Numbered from the stretch's first letter, positions 49,067 through 60,658 are shown. The stretch: DNA of 64,000 nt from Streptococcus oralis subsp. dentisani (GCF_002096335.1 NZ_NCUW01000029.1:62001-126000); one strand, 5' to 3'. Numbers and translations: made by a program. Notes: generated by a model from the letters alone, not told the origin.

Positions 49067-50158
49067 ATGTGGCTCCAACATTTAACAATTAAAACCTTTC
49101 GAAACTACAAAGAGACAAAAATTGATTTCAATCCAAAATTAAACGTCTTTTTAGGTCAGAATGCACAAGGAAAGACCAATATTCTAGAAGCAATCTATTT
49201 CTTGGCCTTAACACGTAGTCATCGTACTCGGACAGATAAAAATCTCATTCATTTTGATGAAGAACAACTCCATCTTTCTGGCTTGCTACAGAAAAAAACA
49301 GGTTCTATCCCTCTAGAAATTGATCTAACACCGAAAGGGCGTGTGACTAAAGTCAATCATTTAAAACAAGCTCGCCTCTCAGACTACATCGGACATATGA
49401 ATGTGGTTCTCTTTGCACCTGAAGATCTCCAGTTAATTAAAGGAGCGCCCTCCGTTCGTCGAAAGTTTATAGATATAGAACTGGGACAAATTAAACCAAT
49501 CTACTTGTCAGACTTGTCAAACTACAACCATATACTCAAACAAAGAAATACCTACCTAAAATCCAGCCAAAAGATTGACGAAACATTTATGTCGGTCTTA
49601 GATGATCAGTTAGTAGAGTATGGTTGTCGCGTCATAAAGCATCGGATAAAATTCATTAAAGACTTAGAAAAATTTGGTCAAAAAAAACACTTAGAAATTT
49701 CAAATCAATCAGAAAAGTTGTCAATATTTTATCAATCAACTGTCAACTTCACTAATGAAGAAGTCTTAATGGATTCTTTTAAAATAGCTTTAGAGAAAAG
49801 TAGATCAAGAGATTTATTTAAAAAGAATACTAGTGTTGGCCCTCATCGAGATGATATTGCTTTCTATATCAATGGTATGGATGCTAGTTTTGGAAGTCAA
49901 GGGCAACATCGTAGTCTTGTACTTTCTATCAAACTAGCAGAGATTGAACTAATGGAAAGTATTACCAACGAGTCTCCAATACTCTTGCTTGACGATGTTA
50001 TGAGCGAACTTGACAACACACGACAATTAAAATTACTAGAAACTATTTCACAATCTATCCAAACCTTCATCACGACAACAAGTTTAGACCACTTGCAAAA
50101 CTTGCCAGAAAATCTTAGTATTTTCAACATCCAAAACGGTAAAATATCTGTAAATTAA
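49067..50158 (+). CDS. recF: DNA replication and repair protein RecF
   Basis: ABC-type ATPase that loads RecA at DNA gaps. The 363-residue protein has the usual start [16 protein letters not shown], Walker [17 protein letters not shown] near residue 30, the signature [18 protein letters not shown] and Walker [13 protein letters not shown]. It directly follows yaaA and is ended by a strong terminator shared with guaB. Confidence 0.96.
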   Translation: MWLQHLTIKTFRNYKETKIDFNPKLNVFLGQNAQGKTNILEAIYFLALTRSHRTRTDKNLIHFDEEQLHLSGLLQKKTGSIPLEIDLTPKGRVTKVNHLKQARLSDYIGHMNVVLFAPEDLQLIKGAPSVRRKFIDIELGQIKPIYLSDLSNYNHILKQRNTYLKSSQKIDETFMSVLDDQLVEYGCRVIKHRIKFIKDLEKFGQKKHLEISNQSEKLSIFYQSTVNFTNEEVLMDSFKIALEKSRSRDLFKKNTSVGPHRDDIAFYINGMDASFGSQGQHRSLVLSIKLAEIELMESITNESPILLLDDVMSELDNTRQLKLLETISQSIQTFITTTSLDHLQNLPENLSIFNIQNGKISVN

Positions 50159-50173
50159 AATTGACACCTCTGT

Positions 50174-50207
50174 AAAAAGAACTCCTGAATTTCAGGAGTT
50201 CTTTTTT
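50174..50207. terminator. Bidirectional terminator between recF and guaB
   Basis: A perfect long stem AAAAGAACTCCTG/CAGGAGTTCTTTT with a short loop and A/T runs on both sides, placed between the two converging genes. Confidence 0.9.
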
Positions 50208-50212
50208 ACTTC

Positions 50213-51773
<1,561 letters not shown>

Positions 51774-51797
51774 TTATATTTATGGCAGAAAACATAA

Positions 51798-51834
51798 AAA
51801 ACTATCTCTGTAATTCTATAGAAGAGATAGTTTT
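51798..51834 (-). terminator. trpS terminator
   Basis: A 12-bp perfect inverted repeat AAAACTATCTCT/AGAGATAGTTTT with a 13-base loop, about 20 bases past the trpS stop. Confidence 0.75.
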
Positions 51835-51853
51835 ACGATTCATATTTTATCTA

Positions 51854-52879
51854 TTATTTAAAATAATTTAACCCCATTGCACCCTTAACCTCAGACAGAG
51901 TTTGACCTGCAACTTCGCGAGCTTTTTCACTCCCTTTTTGAAGCATATTGTACACTTCACCCATATCCTTAGCAAATTCGATACGGCGCTCACGAATAGG
52001 ACCAAGTTCGCGTTCAAGTATTTCAAGTAGATAACGTTTTGTCTTCACATCACCAAGACCACCACATTGATAGTGTTCTTTCATCTCTGCAATTTCTTGA
52101 GCATCTTCAGGACGACCAAAAACATCTAAATAATGGAAAACCATATTCCCTTCAATCTTGCCTGGATCCTCAACCCGAATATGATTTGGGTCTGTATACA
52201 TACTCATGATTTTTTTACGCAAGGTATCAGCATCATCAGCTAGATAAATACCATTATTGAGGGATTTAGACATTTTAGCATTTCCATCTAGACCAGGCAA
52301 ACGTCCTGCTCTCTCATTTTCTGGATAAATACCTTCTGGCTCAACCAAAACATCACAATTATAAGCATTATTAAAGGAACGAACAATTTCACGAGTTTGT
52401 TCAATCATTGGTTTTTGGTCTGTTCCTACAGGAACATAATTAGCCTTAAAGGCTGTGATATCTGCTGCCTGAGCGATTGGATAAACCAAAAAACCTGTCG
52501 GAATACTTTCCCCAAATCCTTTTTGAGCAATCTCTGTTTTTACTGTCGGATTACGCTCCAAACGAGCTAGTGACACCAAATTCATATAGTACATAGATAG
52601 CTCAGCCAACTCTGGGATCTGACTTTGAATAAAGATAGTTGATTTACTTGGATCCAATCCAACTGCTAGGTAATCCAAGGCAACATTCCCAATAGACTCT
52701 ACAATCATTCGAGGATCTTTGGCGTGATCTGTCAAGGCTTGTTGGTCCGCCAAAAAAACAAACATGTCATACTTATCTTCTTCCTGTAGTAATACTCTAT
52801 TTTTTAGACTACCAACATAATGTCCAATATGTAGTTTACCTGTTGGACGGTCTCCTGTTAAAATAATGGGTTTCGTCAT
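51854..52879 (-). CDS. trpS: Tryptophan--tRNA ligase
   Basis: Class I aminoacyl-tRNA synthetase for tryptophan. The 341-residue protein has the HIGH-type motif [18 protein letters not shown] and the KMSKS loop [12 protein letters not shown]. It is a single gene between its own extended -10 promoter and terminator. No T-box leader is present, unlike some Firmicute trpS genes. Confidence 0.97.
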   Translation of the reverse strand: MTKPIILTGDRPTGKLHIGHYVGSLKNRVLLQEEDKYDMFVFLADQQALTDHAKDPRMIVESIGNVALDYLAVGLDPSKSTIFIQSQIPELAELSMYYMNLVSLARLERNPTVKTEIAQKGFGESIPTGFLVYPIAQAADITAFKANYVPVGTDQKPMIEQTREIVRSFNNAYNCDVLVEPEGIYPENERAGRLPGLDGNAKMSKSLNNGIYLADDADTLRKKIMSMYTDPNHIRVEDPGKIEGNMVFHYLDVFGRPEDAQEIAEMKEHYQCGGLGDVKTKRYLLEILERELGPIRERRIEFAKDMGEVYNMLQKGSEKAREVAGQTLSEVKGAMGLNYFK

Positions 52880-52907
52880 TTTTTTCTCCTTCGAAATGGT
52901 CTCTTCA

Positions 52908-52916
52908 ATTATAGCA
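52908..52916 (-). promoter_or_regulatory. trpS extended -10 promoter
   Basis: Minus-strand TGCTATAAT about 28 bases before the ATG, with a normal AAGGAG ribosome binding site between. Confidence 0.7.
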
Positions 52917-53015
52917 TTTTTTTGTTAAAATAACAGAAAATTATTTAAATCAAACGACTAACTCTTTGTAAATAAACCTGTAAACTTAATTGACATAAAA
53001 TTGACAAAGAAAAAT

Positions 53016-53044
53016 TTGAATATTTCTCTCTTTTCTAGTAGAAT
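53016..53044 (+). promoter_or_regulatory. Promoter of the ABC-F gene
   Basis: -35 TTGAAT (53016-53021), 17-base spacer, -10 TAGAAT (53039-53044), about 30 bases before the TTG start. Confidence 0.65.
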
Positions 53045-53074
53045 AAATGTATTACATATTATAGGAGAAAAACA

Positions 53075-54697
53075 TTGCTTACAGTATCTGATGTTTCACT
53101 ACGTTTTAGTGATCGCAAACTTTTTGATGATGTCAACATCAAATTTACAGAAGGAAATACATATGGATTAATTGGTGCTAACGGTGCTGGGAAGTCTACA
53201 TTCTTAAAAATTTTAGCTGGTGATATCGAACCTACAACGGGTCACATCTCTCTTGGTCCAGATGAACGTCTCTCTGTTCTTCGTCAAAATCACTTTGACT
53301 ATGAAGATGAACGTGCAATTGATGTCGTTATCATGGGAAATGAAAAGCTTTATAGCATTATGAAAGAGAAAGATGCTATTTACATGAAGGAAGATTTTTC
53401 CGATGAAGATGGTGTTCGTGCAGCTGAACTCGAAGGGGAGTTTGCTGAACTTGGAGGTTGGGAAGCAGAGAGTGAAGCATCTCAACTACTTCAAAACCTA
53501 AACATTCCAGAAGAATTGCACTACCAAAATATGAGCGAATTGGCCAATGGTGAAAAGGTAAAAGTTCTCCTTGCCAAAGCACTCTTTGGTAAACCAGATG
53601 TTCTTCTCTTGGACGAGCCAACCAACGGTTTGGATATCCAATCGATTACTTGGCTAGAGGACTTCTTGATTGACTTTGATAACACCGTCATTGTTGTATC
53701 CCATGACCGCCACTTCTTAAACAAAGTATGTACTCACATGGCCGACCTTGACTTTGGAAAAATCAAACTCTATGTTGGAAACTACGACTTCTGGAAGGAG
53801 TCTTCTGAGCTTGCTGCTAAATTGTTAGCAGACCGTAATGCCAAAGCGGAAGAAAAGATTAAGCAATTGCAAGAATTCGTTGCTCGATTCTCTGCCAACG
53901 CTTCTAAGTCAAGACAGGCAACATCTCGTAAAAAAATGCTTGACAAGATTGAACTAGAAGAAATTGTGCCATCTAGTCGTAAATATCCATTTATCAACTT
54001 TAAAGCAGAACGTGAGATTGGTAATGATCTCTTGACAGTAGAAAACCTAACTGTAAAGATTGATGGTGAAACTATCTTGGACAATATTAGTTTCATCTTG
54101 CGTCCAGGTGATAAGACCGCTCTTATTGGACAAAATGACATCCAGACGACTGCATTAATTCGTGCAATCATGGGTGACATTGACTATGAAGGAACTGTCA
54201 AGTGGGGAGTTACTACTAGCCGTTCTTACTTGCCAAAAGATAACTCTGCTGATTTTGCAGGGAACGAGTCAATTCTTGACTGGTTGCGTCAATTTGCAAG
54301 TAAAGAAGAAGATGACAATACCTTCCTACGTGGTTTCCTTGGTCGTATGCTCTTTTCTGGTGATGAGGTTAACAAACCTGTAAATGTCTTGTCAGGGGGA
54401 GAAAAAGTACGTGTCATGCTCTCAAAACTCATGCTCTTGAAATCAAATGTCCTTGTACTCGATGACCCAACAAATCACTTGGACTTGGAATCTATCTCAA
54501 GCTTGAACGATGGATTGAAAAACTTTAAAGAATCCATCATCTTTGCCAGCCATGACCACGAGTTCATTCAAACTTTGGCAAACCATATCATTGTTTTGTC
54601 TAAGAATGGCGTCATCGATCGTATTGATGAAACCTATGATGAATTCCTAGAAAATGCAGAAGTACAAGCAAAAGTCAAAGACCTTTGGAAAGACTAA
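53075..54697 (+). CDS. ABC-F family ATPase (YbiT/YkpA-like)
   Basis: Ribosome-associated ABC-F protein without membrane segments, 540 residues with two nucleotide-binding domains joined by a basic linker. The start is TTG at 53075, with AGGAG 7 bases upstream. Domain 1 has a good Walker A (GANGAGKSTF) and Walker B (LLLDEPTNGLD) but a degenerate signature (LANGEKV). Domain 2 has a degenerate Walker A (GQNDIQTTAL) and Walker B VLDDPTNHLD, but a good signature (LSGGEKV). One composite ATP site should therefore work and the other not. A role in translation or antibiotic protection is possible but unproven. Confidence 0.92.
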   Translation: MLTVSDVSLRFSDRKLFDDVNIKFTEGNTYGLIGANGAGKSTFLKILAGDIEPTTGHISLGPDERLSVLRQNHFDYEDERAIDVVIMGNEKLYSIMKEKDAIYMKEDFSDEDGVRAAELEGEFAELGGWEAESEASQLLQNLNIPEELHYQNMSELANGEKVKVLLAKALFGKPDVLLLDEPTNGLDIQSITWLEDFLIDFDNTVIVVSHDRHFLNKVCTHMADLDFGKIKLYVGNYDFWKESSELAAKLLADRNAKAEEKIKQLQEFVARFSANASKSRQATSRKKMLDKIELEEIVPSSRKYPFINFKAEREIGNDLLTVENLTVKIDGETILDNISFILRPGDKTALIGQNDIQTTALIRAIMGDIDYEGTVKWGVTTSRSYLPKDNSADFAGNESILDWLRQFASKEEDDNTFLRGFLGRMLFSGDEVNKPVNVLSGGEKVRVMLSKLMLLKSNVLVLDDPTNHLDLESISSLNDGLKNFKESIIFASHDHEFIQTLANHIIVLSKNGVIDRIDETYDEFLENAEVQAKVKDLWKD

Positions 54698-54707
54698 ATA
54701 AGACTTC

Positions 54708-54741
54708 AAAACTCAGTTGGGTTAACCAACTGAGTTTTCTA
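54708..54741 (+). terminator. Terminator of the ABC-F gene
   Basis: A perfect 13-bp stem AAAACTCAGTTGG/CCAACTGAGTTTT with a five-base loop, just before the next gene. Confidence 0.85.
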
Positions 54742-54758
54742 TCATTCTACGAGGTAAC

Positions 54759-57302
54759 ATGAAATCATTTTTAAAAACATATCGAACCTATTTTATTTCT
54801 TTCATCATTCCTGTAGTGATTATGTTTGGAGTATATCTATCTCAAGGGATCTACTGGAATAGCGATACATCCCCACTATTAGGAGATGGGTTTCATCAAT
54901 ACGTTATTTTTGATGTGGCTTTACGGGATATTCTACATGGAAATGGTAGTTTGTTTTACACCTTTACAAGTGGACTCGGACTGAATTTCTATGCTCTATC
55001 TAGTTATTACTTGGGTAGCTTTCTTTCACCTCTGGTTTACTTTTTTAATCTGTCAAATATGCCAGATGCTGTTTATCTGACAACTCTATTAAAATTTGGA
55101 TTGATTGGTCTGTCAACCTTCTTTAGTCTAAATAAATTATTTCGATCTATCCCTCAGCCTTTAAAACTGGCCTTATCAACTTCCTATGCTTTAATGAGCT
55201 TCACTGTCAGTCAGTTAGAGATAAAAACATGGTTAGATGTTTTCATCTTGATTCCTTTAATTATAACTGGCTTACACATACTTATAACACAAAAGAAGCG
55301 TCTACTATACTTTACAAGTCTGTCAATTTTGTTTATCCAAAACTATTATTTTGGATATATGACAGCATTGTTTCTTATTTTCTGGTATCTCTGCCAAATT
55401 TCATGGGACTTTAAAAATCGAAAATCATCTTTTCTTGATTTTGTTGTTACCTCCTTTTTAGCAGGAATGGTTAGTTTGATGATGACTCTTCCTACATTGT
55501 TTGATTTACAAACTCATGGGGAGAAGTTAACTGCCATCACAAAATTAAAAACAGACAGTAGCTGGTATTTAGATATTTTCGCAAAACAATTCATTGGATC
55601 TTTTGATACAACTAAGTATGGATCTATACCAATGATTTTTGTTGGACTGCTTCCTTTTATTTTAACCATTCTATTTTTCACAATAAAATCCATAAAGTTT
55701 CACGTGAAACTTATCTATGCACTCTTCTTCACTTTTTTAATAACAAGCTTTTACATAGAGGCACTTGATTTATTTTGGCAAGGGATGCATACCCCAAATA
55801 TGTTTTTGCATCGCTATGCTTGGATCTTTTCTACTCTGTTAATTTATACTTCATCAGAAGTCTTAAATCGTCTGAATGAAATTAAGTTCTGGAATCTATT
55901 TGTCTCCCTTTTTCTTATACTGACAGGATTTTTAGCTACTGTATACTTTAAATCACACTATTCTTTTTTAACAGATTTAAATATCCTACTCACTCTTGAA
56001 TTTCTACTAGTTTATTCACTTTTACTCCTTGCAGTCATCAGAAAATTTATCTCTGTAAATCTATTTGCAATTCTTTTGTCTTTATTTATAACAGCTGAGA
56101 TAAGCTTAAATGCTTCTTCTCAAATGGAAGGAATAGCTAAAGAATGGGCCTTTGCTTCTCGCAGTGCCTATAATAGAGATGTCACTGCTATGGAATCCAT
56201 TATAGAACAAATTGACAATCCATTTACACGTACTGAGAAACTGCAAATTCAAACAGGAAATGACAGTATGAAATTTAACTACAATGGAATCTCTCAATTC
56301 TCGTCTGTACGAAATCGTTCAGCTAGCACTAGTTTGGATAAACTTGGATTCAAATCCTCTGGAACCAACCTCAATCTCCGTTATGCAAATAACAGTATTT
56401 TAGCGGACAGTTTATTTGGTATCCAGTATAATATTTCTGAAACTCCCCTTGATAAATATGGCTTTCAAGAGATTTATCAAAAGGATCATTTAACCTTATA
56501 TAAAAATCAACTCTCTTTACCTATTGCTTTTGCCACTCAATCTATTTACACTGATGTAAACTTTAACAATCATACTCTGGATAATCAGGCTTTATTTATA
56601 AACCAGCTTGCTAATCTCAACTTAGATTACTTTTCCAAAATAGCATATGATAAAACAGATACTTCAGATGGTTTAACAAGCATCACAAGTTCTACGAATG
56701 AGGATGCAAGGATTGATTATCAGATTGAGGTTCCTCAAAATAGTCAAGTCTATCTCTCTTTTGCAAACCTTCATTTTACTAATGATAAACAAAAGAAAAT
56801 TGACATCCTTATCAACAGTGAAAAAAAGACTTTTACAACTGACAATGCCTTTAACTTCTTTAATTTGGGTTATACTGAAGAACAAAAAACTTTCAATATC
56901 AGTGTTAGCTTCCCTGGAAATTCTCAAGTGTCATTTGAAACTCCAACCTTCTATCGTTTAGATACCCAAGCTTTGACTGAGGCAATCCAAAAGATTAAAG
57001 AACAACCTGTAGAAGTATCTACCTCTAAAAATAAAGTCTTTGCTACATATGAAGTCAAACAAGATAGCTCTATTTTCTTTACCATTCCTTATGACAAAGG
57101 TTGGTCTGCTTATCAAGATGGAAAAAAACTTGAAATCAAGCAGGCTCAAACTGGTTTTATGAAGGTTGATGTTCCAAAAGGAAAAGGAACCATTACACTT
57201 TCCTTCATTCCTAATGGTTTTGTTATTGGAGCAGTCTGCTCAGTAACTGCCCTTCTACTTTTTGGAATCTATAATTACAAACGAAATTCATCTATGACAT
57301 AA
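54759..57302 (+). CDS. YfhO-family multi-pass membrane protein
   Basis: Large membrane protein (847 residues) of the YfhO family; Bacillus YfhO is a glycosyltransferase that decorates lipoteichoic acid. The sequence shows about 12 hydrophobic segments in the first 450 residues, an extracellular beta-rich domain (about 460-810) and a last membrane helix with a basic end (FVIGAVCSVTALLLFGIYNYKRN). The short loop DGFHQYVIFDVALRD near residue 42 is acidic and could hold catalytic residues. No partner glycosyltransferase gene is adjacent. Confidence 0.85.
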   Translation: MKSFLKTYRTYFISFIIPVVIMFGVYLSQGIYWNSDTSPLLGDGFHQYVIFDVALRDILHGNGSLFYTFTSGLGLNFYALSSYYLGSFLSPLVYFFNLSNMPDAVYLTTLLKFGLIGLSTFFSLNKLFRSIPQPLKLALSTSYALMSFTVSQLEIKTWLDVFILIPLIITGLHILITQKKRLLYFTSLSILFIQNYYFGYMTALFLIFWYLCQISWDFKNRKSSFLDFVVTSFLAGMVSLMMTLPTLFDLQTHGEKLTAITKLKTDSSWYLDIFAKQFIGSFDTTKYGSIPMIFVGLLPFILTILFFTIKSIKFHVKLIYALFFTFLITSFYIEALDLFWQGMHTPNMFLHRYAWIFSTLLIYTSSEVLNRLNEIKFWNLFVSLFLILTGFLATVYFKSHYSFLTDLNILLTLEFLLVYSLLLLAVIRKFISVNLFAILLSLFITAEISLNASSQMEGIAKEWAFASRSAYNRDVTAMESIIEQIDNPFTRTEKLQIQTGNDSMKFNYNGISQFSSVRNRSASTSLDKLGFKSSGTNLNLRYANNSILADSLFGIQYNISETPLDKYGFQEIYQKDHLTLYKNQLSLPIAFATQSIYTDVNFNNHTLDNQALFINQLANLNLDYFSKIAYDKTDTSDGLTSITSSTNEDARIDYQIEVPQNSQVYLSFANLHFTNDKQKKIDILINSEKKTFTTDNAFNFFNLGYTEEQKTFNISVSFPGNSQVSFETPTFYRLDTQALTEAIQKIKEQPVEVSTSKNKVFATYEVKQDSSIFFTIPYDKGWSAYQDGKKLEIKQAQTGFMKVDVPKGKGTITLSFIPNGFVIGAVCSVTALLLFGIYNYKRNSSMT

Positions 57303-57332
57303 AAATCGACCAAGGAATTGGTCGATTTTTTT
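57301..57332. terminator. Bidirectional terminator
   Basis: A perfect 13-bp stem AAAAATCGACCAA/TTGGTCGATTTTT with a four-base loop, between the converging YfhO and YhgE/Pip genes. Confidence 0.88.
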
Positions 57333-59985
57333 AATCTTCTTGCATCTTCTTAGGTTGATAAGCTAGCATACCTAAAACAGTAAAGAAAGCTAGTATTATA
57401 ATAAGGAAAATCACTTGATGATGGATATTTCCTGTCATAGAGATTGTTTGTCGTAAACCTGATACAGAGTAACTCATTGGTAACCATGGATTGATACCTT
57501 TAAAGAAATCATTTGTCAAAGCAAGGGGGTAGGTCCCTGCACTTGATGCTAACTGTAATAGTAGTAAAATAAGAGAGAAGAAAGCTCCTAAACGGCTATT
57601 CCAAGTTGTTAAAGCTGTCACCATAGACATGAAGGCTAAACTTGTGATTATAATCAGAATCAAGGTTCTCATCTCATGGTTAGCAGTCAATCCAATAAGA
57701 TGGACGCCTCCATAAACTAAAACACCTGCTAAGACAGCTATAATCCCATTTATTTCAGATCGAGACTTCAACCAAGCCCAACGGCTCTCTGGATGACGTC
57801 CAGAAGGCAACTTCGCAAAAATCATATTGGTAGATATAGCAGCAACAAAAAGAGCAACTGATATCATATAAGGAGCCATGGCAATCCCATTTACAGGAAC
57901 TTGGTCATTATCTGTTTTTGAGAGAACTAGAGGCTCAGATAATGTTTCTGCATTTTCAGATTCTGTTGAAGCTGATTTAAGTTGATTATTAGCATTTCCT
58001 AATCCTTGTCCTAATGAATCAACTCCTGTCTGTAAATCTTCAAGACTAGAGGTTAAAGTTGTTCCACCATCTGCTAGTTTTCCAGCACCATCTGCAATCT
58101 TCATAGCGCCACTTCCTAGTTGAGATGCTGCAGAAAGTAACTGTGTTGATTTATCTGTCAATTGACCAGAGCCAAATTGTAATTTAGTAAGACCTGCTAT
58201 TAACTCTGGACTCTTATTATTCAATTGAGCAGAACCAGATGACAAACTTTCTATACCTGATACTAATTCTGGAGCTTTTCCAGCTAACGTATCTACTCCA
58301 GCTGTCAAGGATGATGTATTTTGTGTCAACTTACTTGATCCAGAAACTAATTGATCTAGACTGGTTGTTAAATTTGCATTTTTTTCACTTAGTTTATTGG
58401 CACCTATAGAAATTGTGTTCAGTCCTTTAGTATAGTTTACAACTCCTTTTTCAATTGACTGACTTCCAGGAACTAACTGATTATTTACAGAAGTTTGTAA
58501 TTTTGTAAATCCATTTGACAATGTTGTCAAGGAGCTAGATGCTGCAGGTAAGAGTTGATTTGCTTTCGTCTGCACATCAGATAGATTAGATACTTGTTGT
58601 TCTGAATTCTCTATACTTTCTTTTAATCCCCCTACTGTCGTTAAAATTGTTTTTGCTGACTCAATAGTAGAATTAGAATTTTTAGAAATAGCTTCTGTCA
58701 GTTCTTTCTTTTGTTCCTCTGTGAGAGATTGATAAGTAGCTGTTGATTGAAGGTTCGCAAGAGTTTTTTCTTGTTCTGTCTGACTTTTGGTCACAATATC
58801 CTGAGCAAGAGTTGTTAGATTTGGCAAAGCTTCTGATAATGTCTTTTTCAGTTGAGTATTATCTGCTATTGTAAGAGCTTGTAGTGTCTTATTTAGTTCT
58901 CCTAGGCTTGTTGTCAATTGTGCTATTTCTTTATTTTGTTGAGATGAGGACTTTAATTGACTTGAAATTTCTTTAATACCAGTATTTAATTTCTCCATTC
59001 CATCTCTTAGTGTATCTGATTGATTGGATAATTGACTTGTTCCATTAGAAAGTTTTTCTACACTACTTGTATAAGCATTTACACCAACTGAAAATTGATT
59101 GAGACCTGTATTCAGTTGTGAAACGCCACTTGTGTAGGACTTTATACCTGTATTTAGCTGATTTACACCTGTCACCAACTCAGGAGTTTTTGACGCTAAT
59201 TGACCAAGTCCAGTGTCAACTTGTGAGACGGCTTTTGTATAACTTTGTAAACCACTATTAAAAGTCCCTAAACCAATATGTAATTGCTCTATTGCAGATA
59301 CATAGCTAGATAACCCTTTTGTAAATTGATCTGCTCCATTTGAAAAAGTTACAGTTGAGTTTGCTAAAGTATTAAGATTTGCCGTCAATGTTTGACTTCC
59401 CGTCACCAATTGATTCGCTCCATTAGCCAATTGTTCACTTCCATCAGCTGCCTTATTTACTCCAGACTTCAAGTCATTCATTTTTTGAAATAAAGCCTTG
59501 GTATACGTTTCAGTTACATTAGTAGAAACGGTTTGTTTTAATTGTGTCATTGCAGAATCACTCATCTTGCTTGCAATAAAGCTATGCCCACTTGAGGTCT
59601 GATAATCAATCTGCATCTGTTCAGGATGATTTGTTAGGATAGAAGCAGCTTTTTCAGACAAGTCACTTGGTAAAATCACTACCATGTAGTAATCACCATC
59701 TTCTAGCCCTTTTTCCCCTTCCTCTTCATTAACAAAATGAAAATCTAAAGCCTTATTTTCTTTTAAATTAGACACCATGTCTTCACCTATTGTCATTGTC
59801 TGTCCATTATAAGAAGCTTCCTTATCTTTATTGACAACTGCTACAGGTAACTCTGACAATTGACCATATGGATCCCACATAGATGATAAAAATATGATAT
59901 TGTATAAAGCTGGAATGAGAGAAATCCCTATCATTACAATGATAAAGGTCGGTTTTTTAAATATTGCTTTCCATTCTTTAAACAT
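57331..59985 (-). CDS. YhgE/Pip-family membrane protein (phage infection protein-like)
   Basis: Large ABC-2-type membrane protein (884 residues from the ATG at 59985, with GGAGG upstream). It has one N-terminal helix, a very long extracellular region with many repeats of the LNTGL/LxSGxxxL type and Ser/Thr/Asn-rich coiled stretches (about 190-670), and about five C-terminal helices. Relatives include Lactococcus Pip, a phage receptor, and type VII-linked YueB. The gene is divergent from a TetR repressor that probably controls it. Confidence 0.88.
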   Translation of the reverse strand: MFKEWKAIFKKPTFIIVMIGISLIPALYNIIFLSSMWDPYGQLSELPVAVVNKDKEASYNGQTMTIGEDMVSNLKENKALDFHFVNEEEGEKGLEDGDYYMVVILPSDLSEKAASILTNHPEQMQIDYQTSSGHSFIASKMSDSAMTQLKQTVSTNVTETYTKALFQKMNDLKSGVNKAADGSEQLANGANQLVTGSQTLTANLNTLANSTVTFSNGADQFTKGLSSYVSAIEQLHIGLGTFNSGLQSYTKAVSQVDTGLGQLASKTPELVTGVNQLNTGIKSYTSGVSQLNTGLNQFSVGVNAYTSSVEKLSNGTSQLSNQSDTLRDGMEKLNTGIKEISSQLKSSSQQNKEIAQLTTSLGELNKTLQALTIADNTQLKKTLSEALPNLTTLAQDIVTKSQTEQEKTLANLQSTATYQSLTEEQKKELTEAISKNSNSTIESAKTILTTVGGLKESIENSEQQVSNLSDVQTKANQLLPAASSSLTTLSNGFTKLQTSVNNQLVPGSQSIEKGVVNYTKGLNTISIGANKLSEKNANLTTSLDQLVSGSSKLTQNTSSLTAGVDTLAGKAPELVSGIESLSSGSAQLNNKSPELIAGLTKLQFGSGQLTDKSTQLLSAASQLGSGAMKIADGAGKLADGGTTLTSSLEDLQTGVDSLGQGLGNANNQLKSASTESENAETLSEPLVLSKTDNDQVPVNGIAMAPYMISVALFVAAISTNMIFAKLPSGRHPESRWAWLKSRSEINGIIAVLAGVLVYGGVHLIGLTANHEMRTLILIIITSLAFMSMVTALTTWNSRLGAFFSLILLLLQLASSAGTYPLALTNDFFKGINPWLPMSYSVSGLRQTISMTGNIHHQVIFLIIILAFFTVLGMLAYQPKKMQED

Positions 59986-59998
59986 GTTTCCTCCTTTT

Positions 59999-60015
59999 TT
60001 ACACATATTGTCTAA
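59999..60015. promoter_or_regulatory. TetR operator, copy 1
   Basis: TTACACATATTGTCTAA, a 7-3-7 palindrome with one mismatch, 13 bases before the YhgE/Pip start and downstream of its promoter. It differs by one base from copy 2. Confidence 0.75.
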
Positions 60016-60020
60016 AATTT

Positions 60021-60029
60021 TGATATAAT
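60021..60029 (+). promoter_or_regulatory. Extended -10 promoter for the TetR gene
   Basis: TGATATAAT on the plus strand; operator copy 1 overlaps the place of its -35. Confidence 0.5.
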
Positions 60030-60031
60030 AG

Positions 60032-60059
60032 ATTATACATCAAAAAATCCAAATTTCAA
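60032..60059 (-). promoter_or_regulatory. YhgE/Pip promoter
   Basis: Minus-strand -35 TTGAAA (60054-60059), 16-base spacer, -10 TATAAT (60032-60037). Confidence 0.75.
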
Positions 60060-60075
60060 GGTAAAAAATTATTTT

Positions 60076-60092
60076 TTAGACATATTGTCTAA
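60076..60092. promoter_or_regulatory. TetR operator, copy 2
   Basis: TTAGACATATTGTCTAA, a perfect palindrome (TTAGACA-TAT-TGTCTAA) 20 bases before the TetR start codon. Confidence 0.78.
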
Positions 60093-60112
60093 TTTGTCTA
60101 CAAGGAGGAATT

Positions 60113-60655
60113 ATGAAAGAAAGTAACAAACGTTTAAAAACAAAACGCATTATCGAAAATGCCATGGTACAATTACTGATGGAACAACCCTTTGATCAAA
60201 TTTCTACTGTCAAGTTAGCAGAAAAAGCCGGAATTAGTCGTTCCAGCTTTTACACTCACTACAAGGATAAGTATGATATGATTGAGCACTACCAAAGTAA
60301 ACTCTTTCATACCTTTGAATATATTTTCCAAAAACATGCTCATCATAAAAGAGATGCTATTCTAGAAGTATTTGAATATTTAGAGTCAGAACCACTTCTG
60401 GCTGCACTCTTATCTGAAAATGGTACAAAAGAAATCCAAAATTTCTTGAGAAATAAGCTTCACATTATGCTTAGCACAGACCTTCAGAAGCGCTTTATGA
60501 AACTACAACTAAATCCAATTGAATTAGAATATAGTAGCATTTATCTAACAAATGCCCTATTTGGAGTTTGCCAGACTTGGATTGCTCACGGAAAAAAAGA
60601 AAGCCCGCAAGAAATGACAGACTTCCTTATGAAAATGCTAGGTGATGCAAACTAA
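60113..60655 (+). CDS. TetR/AcrR-family transcriptional regulator
   Basis: 180-residue repressor with a TetR helix-turn-helix at about residues 25-55 (ISTVKLAEKAGISRSSFYTHYKDKYDMIEHY) and a C-terminal ligand domain of the TetR_C type. Two nearly identical palindromes flank the shared promoter region with the YhgE/Pip gene, so it most likely controls itself and that gene. The inducing ligand is unknown. Confidence 0.92.
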   Translation: MKESNKRLKTKRIIENAMVQLLMEQPFDQISTVKLAEKAGISRSSFYTHYKDKYDMIEHYQSKLFHTFEYIFQKHAHHKRDAILEVFEYLESEPLLAALLSENGTKEIQNFLRNKLHIMLSTDLQKRFMKLQLNPIELEYSSIYLTNALFGVCQTWIAHGKKESPQEMTDFLMKMLGDAN

Positions 60656-60658
60656 GAA

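Noticed and set aside
52967..52984. WalR-like repeat TGTAAA-N6-TGTAAA upstream of the ABC-F gene
   Set aside because: Spacing is 6 bases, not the 5 needed to place both halves on the same helix face.
52880..53074. Possible T-box leader for trpS
   Set aside because: The conserved AGGGTGG-type antiterminator sequence is absent and the leader is only about 25 bases long.
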